From contig NZ_CP133548.1 of assembly GCF_031198435.1 (NCBI RefSeq), positions 3,754,001 through 3,818,000 on the forward strand: DNA of 64,000 nucleotides, read 5' to 3'. The notes beneath the pieces are model-generated. The model did no database searches, was not told where the DNA came from, and saw nothing but the letters and a program-made list of their open reading frames with translations. Of the stretch, positions 9,964 to 16,764 are shown piece by piece (the first letter of the stretch is position 1; the number at the start of each line of letters is the position of its first letter). The stretch is from Pleionea litopenaei. Lineage in GTDB: Bacteria; Pseudomonadota; Gammaproteobacteria; Enterobacterales; Kangiellaceae. The translations under genes and the position numbers were made by a program.

Positions 9964-10086
9964 ATGTTAATGAGTTATTTTTGGTTTCAAATATTAGTTT
10001 ATGGTGCGGTCGGTTTAGCCGCACTGGCTCCCATTATTTTAATCGCGTTAGTAATTATCGACTGGCATAAGGAACAGTTATGGTAG
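9964..10086 (+). CDS. 40-residue membrane protein, candidate symporter small accessory protein
   Basis: This small ORF starts at ATG 9964, eight bases after GAGGAG (9950-9955), and ends TAG at 10084-10086. The product begins MLMSYFWFQ, crosses the membrane once (about residues 9-33) and ends with a Trp-rich charged tail DWHKEQLW. Tiny one-helix partners with a Trp/charged C-terminus are known next to SSS symporters ('symporter small accessory protein', MetS-like). The stop overlaps the ATG of the carbamoyltransferase at 10080, giving translational coupling. The tight packing, good ribosome-binding site and position make it likely real. Confidence 0.7.
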   Translation: MLMSYFWFQILVYGAVGLAALAPIILIALVIIDWHKEQLW

Positions 10087-11156
10087 AACCCATCTCCAAT
10101 GAAGAAGTGTGTTTTTCTCGTGAAAAACTGGACGTATATGGTGATGCGCATCCAAAAGCATTGCTAAAAGCGATTCAAGAGGAAGGTGATCACTTAAAGA
10201 ATTTAGCTGAACAGCACATAGTATCAGCGGACCAATTCACTCGTGACGAGTTGCTACAGTTATTTCGGCTTTCTGCAAAGTACGAGGGCAACCCTGAGCG
10301 TTTTAGTTCTCCGCTGAAAGGTAAAATTTTAATCAGTGCATTCTATGAACCTAGTACTCGTACTCGACTATCATTTGAAAGTGCATGGCACCGTTTAGGT
10401 GGCGATATTATGTCGATCACCGACCGTTCGACGACAGGAATTGCGAAAGGTGAATCTTTGCAAGATGTCGGCGAAATGTTCAATAACTATGGCGATTGCG
10501 TAGTATTGAGAGACAGCAATGAAGAATCGGTTCGATTGATGATGAATAGTTTACGAATTCCCATTATTAATGCGGGAAATGGTACTGATGAGCATCCCAC
10601 TCAAGCACTGGCCGACTTGTACACCATTTTAAAATGGCGACCTGGTTTGATTTCAGACTGTGAAAATACGCCAAAAATAAAGATGGGCATCGTTGGTATT
10701 CCCAACAAAATGAGAACGGTGCGAAGCTTATTAAAGGTGTTGGCTATTTTCCCTGAGTTTTTTGATGAAGTAACGGTGTTTCATGATGGCTCGAATACGC
10801 AGGTTTTCGATGAAGGGCAGATTGAGCATCTTCAAAATAAAGGGCTTAACGTCTCAGTCAGTACCGAACTCTACGATAAATTGCCTGAGCTAGATATTGT
10901 TTATATCAATGCCATTGCTTGGGTCGGAAATACGTTTGAATCTTTTGGTGATAAGTTTGTATTGGACAGTAATGCTCCTCTGAAAAAAGACGCCATTATC
11001 ATGCATCCGTTAGCGCGCGGAGAAGAGTTGTCGACGGAGTTAGATACGACCAGTCACAACTGGTATTTCTCGCAAGCGCGAGGAGCGGTATTTTTACGTA
11101 TGGCACTGTTAACTTGCATGTGTCAGCGAACCGAACGCGTGATGGATATCGTGTAA
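10080..11156 (+). CDS. Aspartate-carbamoyltransferase-like enzyme of unknown acceptor
   Basis: This 358-residue protein belongs to the aspartate/ornithine carbamoyltransferase family. The carbamoyl-phosphate site is intact: EPSTRTRLSFE (about residue 90), a Lys in IAKGESLQD, EHPTQALADLYT (about residue 180) and HPLARGEE near residue 308 (HPLPR in classical enzymes). The acceptor loop differs. Where E. coli PyrB has TRVQKERL, with Arg and Gln gripping aspartate, this protein has NAIAWVGNTFESF, so L-aspartate may not be the substrate. The protein is also about 45 residues longer than PyrB at the N-terminus. AAGGA precedes the ATG, which overlaps the small ORF's stop. No pyrI or pyrC is adjacent, which argues against pyrimidine synthesis. 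Confidence 0.85.
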   Translation: MVEPISNEEVCFSREKLDVYGDAHPKALLKAIQEEGDHLKNLAEQHIVSADQFTRDELLQLFRLSAKYEGNPERFSSPLKGKILISAFYEPSTRTRLSFESAWHRLGGDIMSITDRSTTGIAKGESLQDVGEMFNNYGDCVVLRDSNEESVRLMMNSLRIPIINAGNGTDEHPTQALADLYTILKWRPGLISDCENTPKIKMGIVGIPNKMRTVRSLLKVLAIFPEFFDEVTVFHDGSNTQVFDEGQIEHLQNKGLNVSVSTELYDKLPELDIVYINAIAWVGNTFESFGDKFVLDSNAPLKKDAIIMHPLARGEELSTELDTTSHNWYFSQARGAVFLRMALLTCMCQRTERVMDIV

Positions 11157-11214
11157 AGCGTCAGCCAATCAGACAACCAAATAGTTATCAGACTGTTAGA
11201 AACAGGAGAAGAAT

Positions 11215-13227
11215 ATGTGTGGAATTGCTGGTGTTTTTCATCGCGATCCGAGTCGTCCTATTGATCCTCAACTTTTAGTAAACATGGCTGCCATTCAATA
11301 TCATCGAGGTCCCGATGGTTTTGGTTACAAAGTGCTTTCTGAGCGCGGAGTAGGATTTAGCCACGCGCGCTTATCTATTATTGACTTGAACGAATCTCGC
11401 GGTCGTCAACCTTTTCAGACCGATGATCAGCGTCTGTTACTGACTAAAAATGGTGAGCTGTATGATTATCAGCGAATTCGAGCTCAGCTAACCGCAGATG
11501 GTGCGCAGTTTAAAACAAAATCAGATTCAGAAATTATTTTGCACTTGTTTCCTCGATACGGTTTGGAAAAAACATTAGAGCAGCTGCGTGGTGAGTTTGC
11601 TTTTGCCATGTATGACAATGAAGAAGACGCGCTCTACTTGGTTCGAGATCGGTTTGGTATTAAGCCGCTGTATTGGACTCAGACTCAAAACGGAGTGGTG
11701 TTTGGCTCCGAGCTGAAAGTCCTGTTTGCCCATCCAGAAGTAGAGCGAGAAATCGATGAAGAAGGACTCTTCCACCAACTCATTCAAGTGATGGTTCCCG
11801 GATCTACCGCATTCAAAGGGATTCATCAGGTTAAACCGGGGCATGTCGTTAAAGTTAAACGAACGCGCTCGGGGTTAAAAATAGAGGAACATAAATACTG
11901 GGATATTAGCTTCCCTCAAGCGGATGATCATGACATTAATCCCGATGAAAACTATTACATTGAAGCTGTGCGCGAGCAGCTTTTGGAAGCCGTGCAGCAT
12001 CGACTGACGGCCGATGTTCCGGTGGGCGCTTACTTATCGGGTGGCATTGATTCGTGTTCGATTCTGGGTTTGTCGCAAGCGGTCAGTCAAGATCCCGTTA
12101 AAGCGTTTACGATTGGATTCGACGATAAAGAATACGATGAAACCCCTATTGCGAAAGAGATGGCCGATAAAGTCGGTGCTGATCAACATGTGCTAAGTTT
12201 GTCTGCTGAACATTTGTATGAAAATTTTGAACGCACGATATGGCACACCGAGCGGACCATTTACAACACCTTGGGTGTTGCAAAATTATTGATGAGTCAA
12301 GAAGTGAACTCGGTCAACTACAAGGTGGTTTTGACGGGCGAGGGCTCAGATGAATTGTTTGCGGGTTATCCTTCGTTTAGAAACGATATGTTTCTGTATG
12401 GTTTGTCTGATCTCGATACTCAGCAACGAAAAATTTGGAAGTCATCGCTTGAACAAAATAATGCGTTGTTTAAAGGTGCTATGTTGCCTCGAGAAGAGTA
12501 CAACTCGAAAGCTATTTCGAGTTTTGTTGGCTTTACGCCGACGTGTTTGCAGCCTTGGTTACACTGCGACACTATTGCGGAATCTCTATTGACGGCTGAC
12601 CGCCGAGAGCGGCTCAAGGATTACGATCCCGGAGCGGCAATTGCAGATACCTTCGATTTATCGATGTTGCAAGGTCGTCATCCGCTCGATAAAGCCCAGT
12701 ATGTCTGGATTAAAACCATGCTCGAAGGTCAAATTTTGACTTGGGGTGGTGACCGAGTCGATATGGCAAACTCAATGGAAGCGCGTCCTGCTTTTCTCGA
12801 TCATCATCTGGCGGAGTTTGCGACTCGTGTTCCACCGCAATTACGAATCAAAGGTCCGGTTGAAAAGTATGTGTTGAAAGAGGCGATGAAAGGGCTTCTT
12901 CCGGAAACCTTATATAAACGACAAAAATTTGCCTTTATGGCTCCGCCTGCACACCGTGATCAACAAAAGTGGGCCGCTTTGATGAAGCTAGTCGAAGAAT
13001 TTGCTACGCCGCAGCAAATCGAGGGGGCCGGGCTTCTTGATGCGCAAGCGGTTGCTCAGATGATTAAGACGCAAGGCGACAGTCAATCTGAACACCATGA
13101 TCGCGTGCAAATGGACGCGGTGATTAATCATGTCATTGGCGTGCAAATTATGCATCAGAAGTTTGTCGCTACCGACATACCCAAACAGGCCGCTAAGCAA
13201 GCTGAGCAGCTGGGTTGGGCCGCTTAA
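11215..13227 (+). CDS. Asparagine synthetase-like glutamine amidotransferase
   Basis: This is a two-domain class II amidotransferase of 670 residues. MCGIAGVFH supplies the N-terminal nucleophile Cys2, with RGPDG and GELYDY completing the glutaminase (about residues 1-210). The synthetase domain has the PP-loop LSGGIDSCS (about residue 280), TGEGSDELFAGY, and DRVDMANSMEARPAFLD. It would use glutamine and ATP to amidate a carboxylate through an adenylate, classically aspartate to asparagine. The protein is longer than E. coli AsnB (554 residues). Given its operon partners, amidation of a carbamoylated or other amino acid is possible, so no symbol is assigned. AGGAG precedes the ATG; the gene lies 58 bp after the carbamoyltransferase. 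Confidence 0.88.
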   Translation: MCGIAGVFHRDPSRPIDPQLLVNMAAIQYHRGPDGFGYKVLSERGVGFSHARLSIIDLNESRGRQPFQTDDQRLLLTKNGELYDYQRIRAQLTADGAQFKTKSDSEIILHLFPRYGLEKTLEQLRGEFAFAMYDNEEDALYLVRDRFGIKPLYWTQTQNGVVFGSELKVLFAHPEVEREIDEEGLFHQLIQVMVPGSTAFKGIHQVKPGHVVKVKRTRSGLKIEEHKYWDISFPQADDHDINPDENYYIEAVREQLLEAVQHRLTADVPVGAYLSGGIDSCSILGLSQAVSQDPVKAFTIGFDDKEYDETPIAKEMADKVGADQHVLSLSAEHLYENFERTIWHTERTIYNTLGVAKLLMSQEVNSVNYKVVLTGEGSDELFAGYPSFRNDMFLYGLSDLDTQQRKIWKSSLEQNNALFKGAMLPREEYNSKAISSFVGFTPTCLQPWLHCDTIAESLLTADRRERLKDYDPGAAIADTFDLSMLQGRHPLDKAQYVWIKTMLEGQILTWGGDRVDMANSMEARPAFLDHHLAEFATRVPPQLRIKGPVEKYVLKEAMKGLLPETLYKRQKFAFMAPPAHRDQQKWAALMKLVEEFATPQQIEGAGLLDAQAVAQMIKTQGDSQSEHHDRVQMDAVINHVIGVQIMHQKFVATDIPKQAAKQAEQLGWAA

Positions 13228-13240
13228 GGGGTGCGCTAAA

Positions 13241-13501
13241 GTGAAGATTCGCGTAGAAAACTTATCGGATCGAGTCACCGGGGAAATACTGAAGGATGCT
13301 TTCTCGGATTTCGGCGAGGTTACCCATGTCGAAGTCCAAGAGGAGCAGAATAATAAGATAGGAATCCTCAAGATGCGCTATAATCAAGATGCAAAGGCTG
13401 CCATCAATATCATTAATGGTAGCCCATTGGAGGGGAACCTAGTTAAAGTCTTCCCCATTTATGAAAAGCGACGCCCGAAACGATCACGGAGTAAGCGGTA
13501 A
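13241..13501 (+). CDS. Small RRM-type RNA-binding protein
   Basis: The start is GTG at 13241, ten bases after AAGGGG, giving 86 residues. A longer frame from 13130 would overlap the amidotransferase and adds unrelated residues. The fold order matches an RNA recognition motif: KIRVENLSDRVT (RNP2-like strand), a helix with LKDAFSDFGEV, the VEVQEE strand, an RNP1-like GILKMRY strand, and a second helix AKAAINIINGSPL. A strongly basic tail rich in Lys, Arg and Ser (last 12 residues) should add RNA affinity. RNP1 lacks the usual aromatic pair, so affinity or specificity may differ. It lies 13 bp after the amidotransferase stop. Confidence 0.75.
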   Translation: MKIRVENLSDRVTGEILKDAFSDFGEVTHVEVQEEQNNKIGILKMRYNQDAKAAINIINGSPLEGNLVKVFPIYEKRRPKRSRSKR

Positions 13502-13504
13502 CTT

Positions 13505-13975
13505 GTGAGTGACAATAAAGCGAATTTAGCGACTGAATCTGAAGTTCGATCGCAACCTCAAGAATGGCAGTGGATCACCTTTAAACTTGAAGGTACTCGA
13601 TACTGTCATCCGATAGCCGATATTGAAGAAATCTTTCATTTTACTGAGCCTACTCCGGTTCCTGGTGCCCCACATGGCATCATGGGAATACTGAATATTC
13701 GTGGCAGCATCGCGACCATTTACTCCGGACGATTGTTATTTGATTTAGCAAACTCCGAACCGCAGAAAGACTGGCGAATAATTACTTTGTCTTTTGATGA
13801 TAATTTTATTGGCATAACTGTCGATAGTGTTGAAGAAATCATCCACTTCGATCCCGAAGAGGTCGAACGTACAACGGATGTAACTGACCAGAAATCATTG
13901 GTGAAAGGCACTATTTATGCAAATGAACGTCTTTATTCGGTTTTGGATTTCTATCGTCTGGTGGAGAACCATTAG
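13505..13975 (+). CDS. CheW-like domain protein
   Basis: The product of 156 residues starts at GTG 13505, three bases after the RRM gene stop. After about 20 polar residues comes one CheW fold: WITFKLEGTRYCHPIADIEEI, PVPGAPHGIMGILNIRGSIATIY, the IGITVDSVEEII strand pair, and LVKGTIYANERLYSVLDFYRL. CheW scaffolds normally link chemoreceptors to CheA. No cheA, mcp or cheY is nearby, so a chemotaxis role is unproven. The CheW domain may act here as a protein-protein adaptor in the operon. Confidence 0.8.
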   Translation: MSDNKANLATESEVRSQPQEWQWITFKLEGTRYCHPIADIEEIFHFTEPTPVPGAPHGIMGILNIRGSIATIYSGRLLFDLANSEPQKDWRIITLSFDDNFIGITVDSVEEIIHFDPEEVERTTDVTDQKSLVKGTIYANERLYSVLDFYRLVENH

Positions 13976-13984
13976 GAAAAAATT

Positions 13985-14230
13985 ATGTTATTAACACTGG
14001 CTCGTTTATTTAAATTTAAGCTGAGTGGAAAAGTAGACTGGTTTAACCGAAAAAAAGGGTTTGGCTTTATTAAGTTAAGTGATAAACACAGTATATTTGT
14101 TCATTCTTCAAACATCGAAACCAATGGCTACCATTACTTGAAACCGAATCAGGCCGTTGCATTTAAGGTCAGTAAAACTGACCGAGGCGTGCAAGCAGTT
14201 GCCGTGCAAGTCGAAAAAAAGTCATCATAA
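13985..14230 (+). CDS. Cold-shock-domain nucleic-acid-binding protein
   Basis: This 81-residue protein has one cold-shock domain. GKVDWFNRKKGFGFI holds RNP1 (KGFGFI) and IFVHSSNI is RNP2, about residues 15-42. A short N-terminal extension MLLTLARLFKF is more hydrophobic than in CspA. It should bind single-stranded RNA or DNA as an OB-fold. It starts 9 bp after the CheW gene and is the second RNA-binding protein in this otherwise metabolic operon. The 5' leader typical of cold-inducible csp genes is absent, so cold induction is doubtful. Confidence 0.85.
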   Translation: MLLTLARLFKFKLSGKVDWFNRKKGFGFIKLSDKHSIFVHSSNIETNGYHYLKPNQAVAFKVSKTDRGVQAVAVQVEKKSS

Positions 14231-14233
14231 AAT

Positions 14234-15535
14234 TTGCCTTGGAGGCTAGTTATCTCGTCTCAAATAGCAACATCACTTCAGTATCCTATTCAAGTAGAGC
14301 GCATAGAGAAAGACCTTTATGCGCTCGCCCAATATGGCTATAACCCAAACGATAAAGGTATTTATCGACAAGGGTTAACCGACGTCGACATGCAAGCAAG
14401 AGCTTGGGTGAAAGAACAGTTCGAAGCACTTGGTATGAATTGTTTTCTCGACGGCGTTGGTAATGTTTGTGGGCGCTATGTGCCTCCTGACCGTCCTGAA
14501 GTTTCCGATCGTCCAGCGGTGCTCATCGGTTCGCATTTAGATTCGGTTCCGGCTGGCGGTATGTTTGATGGAACGTTAGGTGTGATGGCGGGTATGGAAT
14601 GCGTTCGCGTTATTGCTGAAAATAATATCCCGATTAATCGGCCCATCGAAGTCATCGGCACCAGTGAAGAAGAGGGGCGTTTTGGTGGAATGCTAGGCGC
14701 TCAAGCGCTTACCGGAAACTTAACTCTTGAGTGGCTAGAGCGTGCCCAAGATCCCAATGGTGAATCCCTTAAGAATGCGTTAGAAAAATGCGGGTTTAAC
14801 CTTCACGATGCATTGCACGCCAAGCGTGATCCCAAATCTATTCGAGCTTTTTTAGAATTGCATATTGAGCAAGGCCCAGTGTTAGAAATCGAGAAAAAGT
14901 CGGTTGGGGTCGTGGACGGAATTTCTGGTGTTTTCAAGTGGCTGATTAAGTTTGTTGGTAAAGCCGATCATGCCGGGACCGCACCGATGCATATGCGCAG
15001 TGATGCATTTATGGGGGTTGCTGATTTTGCTCATGAGCTCAGTCGAATTATTGATGAAGATGGCTCTGAATACACGCGTTTAACCATAGGCCGAGTAGAA
15101 TTAAAACCTGGGTTTGCTCATACCATTCCAGGAGAAGCTCACTTTACCTTGGTTGGCCGTGATATGGACCATCAGGTAATGAAAGACGTTGCACTTTCGT
15201 GTAATAAAGTACTGTCGGCGATTGCGCGCAAACACAACTTAAAGTTTGAGTATGAGCAATTGAGCTGGCTTGAGCCTAGGCATTTTTCCGATGAATTGGT
15301 GGGGCAAGTCGAGCGCAATGCTCAGGCTGCGCAATTGGATTTTATGAGAATGCCTAGCGGTGCTGGACACGATTGTCAGTTCTTTGCTGATTTAGTACCG
15401 ACAGCGTTAATTTTTGTGCAAAGCGTAGCCGGAATCTCTCACGCGCCAGATGAGTGGTCACATTGGGATGACATCGAACAAGGCGCCAACCTACTGATGA
15501 AGACCGTTCTTGACTTATGTCTCGAAGATAATTGA
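14234..15535 (+). CDS. M20 zinc hydrolase of the allantoate amidohydrolase/N-carbamoyl-amino-acid hydrolase family
   Basis: The protein has the AllC/HyuC/beta-ureidopropionase signature: GSHLDSVPAGGMFDG (metal His and Asp), EEEGRFGG with the catalytic Glu pair, LHIEQGPVLE, KADHAGTAPM, SGAGHD, and GISHAPDEWS with the last metal ligand. It should hydrolyse a ureido bond (N-carbamoyl amino acid, ureidopropionate or allantoate) to free amine, CO2 and NH3. The start is uncertain. There is no ATG before residue 53. A TTG at 14234 opens the frame, but the only good ribosome-binding site, GGAGG at 14241-14245, lies inside it and is six bases from an in-frame ATC at 14252. It is the last gene of the operon and convergent with marR. 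Confidence 0.88.
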   Translation: MPWRLVISSQIATSLQYPIQVERIEKDLYALAQYGYNPNDKGIYRQGLTDVDMQARAWVKEQFEALGMNCFLDGVGNVCGRYVPPDRPEVSDRPAVLIGSHLDSVPAGGMFDGTLGVMAGMECVRVIAENNIPINRPIEVIGTSEEEGRFGGMLGAQALTGNLTLEWLERAQDPNGESLKNALEKCGFNLHDALHAKRDPKSIRAFLELHIEQGPVLEIEKKSVGVVDGISGVFKWLIKFVGKADHAGTAPMHMRSDAFMGVADFAHELSRIIDEDGSEYTRLTIGRVELKPGFAHTIPGEAHFTLVGRDMDHQVMKDVALSCNKVLSAIARKHNLKFEYEQLSWLEPRHFSDELVGQVERNAQAAQLDFMRMPSGAGHDCQFFADLVPTALIFVQSVAGISHAPDEWSHWDDIEQGANLLMKTVLDLCLEDN

Positions 15536-15541
15536 GTTTAG

Positions 15542-16021
15542 CTATGGCTCTTTGCCGATGACTTCGGATATTTCTAATAGCGGCGCGGCATCAATGTCAC
15601 TGGCATCCATCATTGAGGCCACTCGGCTAAACGAAGACAGTAATAAGTTCTGTTCCCACTCCTCTAGGTGTTTAAAGCGCTCAATAAAGTGATCTTGCAA
15701 TGGCTTCGGGGCCTTGTGAAGCAAGTCAACGGCGGGTTCAGTGAGGTGTAATGACACTCGACGACGGTCGAGTTGACTGCGCTCACGACGAATTAAGGCG
15801 CGCGACTCAAGACGATCGAGAATGGTGGTGACCGTTCCTTGACTCAGATTGACCTTATCCGCGATATCTTTAGCGGTTACACCGTCTTGCTTTTCAATAA
15901 CTTGCAGCACCAATAATTGCGGACCGGTCATACCGGATTCTTTGTTAAGTCGTTTGGAATGCAAGTCAATTGAACGAATGATTCGTCTTAGAGAAATGAG
16001 TAGTTCTTCGTATTTTTCCAT
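15542..16021 (-). CDS. MarR family transcriptional regulator
   Basis: The 159-residue protein has the MarR winged helix: GMTGPQLLVLQVIEKQDGVTAKDIADKVNLSQGTVTTILDRLE, then the wing RRERSQLDRRRVSLHLT. The C-terminal segment completes the dimerisation helices and resembles the MarR subgroup that controls osmolyte genes. It lies 6 bp from the stop of the M20 hydrolase on the opposite strand and 32 bp downstream of DUF1244. It might control the ureido operon, but this is a guess from position; the operon promoter lies 7.5 kb away. Confidence 0.88.
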   Translation of the reverse strand: MEKYEELLISLRRIIRSIDLHSKRLNKESGMTGPQLLVLQVIEKQDGVTAKDIADKVNLSQGTVTTILDRLESRALIRRERSQLDRRRVSLHLTEPAVDLLHKAPKPLQDHFIERFKHLEEWEQNLLLSSFSRVASMMDASDIDAAPLLEISEVIGKEP

Positions 16022-16053
16022 AGCGTCTGGCCAAGTTTTACAGGATCATTGTT

Positions 16054-16362
16054 TTAGGTATTATTTCGCTTGGCTTTTTGTCGTGCTTCAAAAGCGGTCA
16101 GTTGTGCCGGCGTCGCTGGTGCTTGAAATTGTTCTTTCCACTGAGAATAAGGCATACCGTAAACCATTTCTCGAGCGGCTTCGTAGTCGAGAGGCTGCTC
16201 TAAGTTATCCGCCGCTTCTACCATCCATTTCGCCAAACAGTTACGACAAAAATCCGCCAAAATCATTAGATCGATATTTTGCACATCTTTGTTTTCATCA
16301 AGGTGTTGCAATAGTCGTCGAAACGCAGCCGCTTCTATTTCGGTCCGTTGATTGGGGGTCAT
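16054..16362 (-). CDS. DUF1244 domain protein
   Basis: The product of 102 residues matches the DUF1244 family over its full length. AAAFRRLLQHLDENKDVQNIDLMILADFCRNCLAKW is the family core, and GMPYSQWKEQFQ is the conserved C-terminal piece. It is a small helical cytosolic protein with two Cys in the FCRNCL motif, which could bind metal or a cofactor; no function is established. AGGAG lies at the right distance from the ATG at 16362. It is followed 32 bp later by the marR gene. Confidence 0.88.
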   Translation of the reverse strand: MTPNQRTEIEAAAFRRLLQHLDENKDVQNIDLMILADFCRNCLAKWMVEAADNLEQPLDYEAAREMVYGMPYSQWKEQFQAPATPAQLTAFEARQKAKRNNT

Positions 16363-16436
16363 AAGTACTCCTGTTTAATCAAAGTTAGGACGCGCCAAAC
16401 TCAACGTCTGGCGCAAAGTAAACCAGGTCGACTGAA

Positions 16437-16718
16437 TTATTCAGTGCGGCTGGTTACTTCTAGGAGGTGATAACCAAATTGTGTCTTAACTGGGCCTTGT
16501 ACCGTATTTACAGGAGCAGAAAAAACCACTTCATCAAATTCTTTTACCATTTGACCACGACCAAACTCACCAAGTTCTCCGCCGTTGCGGCCAGAGGGGC
16601 AGCTTGAGTGTTGCTTGGCCATTTCGGCAAAATCAGCACCATCGGTGATCTGCTGTTTGATATCATTACACTTCTCTTCACTGTCAACCAACAGGTGACG
16701 GGCAGTTGCTCGAACCAT
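16437..16718 (-). CDS. ppiC: Parvulin peptidyl-prolyl cis-trans isomerase
   Basis: This 93-residue single parvulin domain, without a signal peptide, is the size of E. coli PpiC. The sequence ARHLLVDSEEKCNDIKQQI, ADFAEMAKQHSSCPSG, GGELGEFGRGQMVKEFDEVVF and TQFGYHLLEV covers the rotamase fold. It catalyses Xaa-Pro isomerisation during folding in the cytosol. AGGAG precedes the ATG by six bases. It is followed by DUF1244 on the same strand, with a short GCGCCA/TGGCGC hairpin (16392-16414) between them. Confidence 0.93.
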   Translation of the reverse strand: MVRATARHLLVDSEEKCNDIKQQITDGADFAEMAKQHSSCPSGRNGGELGEFGRGQMVKEFDEVVFSAPVNTVQGPVKTQFGYHLLEVTSRTE

Positions 16719-16764
16719 TACTTTCTCCTATTTCAACATTCATCGTTTGCGAGTTACCCGCCCA

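Noticed and set aside
10080-11156. Carbamoyltransferase as ordinary pyrB of pyrimidine synthesis
   Set aside because: No pyrI or pyrC neighbour, altered aspartate loop, longer N-terminus and placement with a symporter and ureidohydrolase. It cannot be excluded entirely without the rest of the genome.
13505-13975. CheW gene as part of a chemotaxis cluster
   Set aside because: No cheA, cheR, cheB, cheY or receptor gene is in the window; its neighbours are enzymes and RNA-binding proteins.
15849-16364. 171-codon plus-strand frame opposite marR and DUF1244
   Set aside because: It lies antisense to two well-supported family proteins with good ribosome-binding sites; the translation resembles no protein.
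16392-16414. GCGCCA/TGGCGC hairpin between ppiC and DUF1244 as a terminator
   Set aside because: Only six pairs with an 11-nt loop and no U-tract; too weak to list as a feature.
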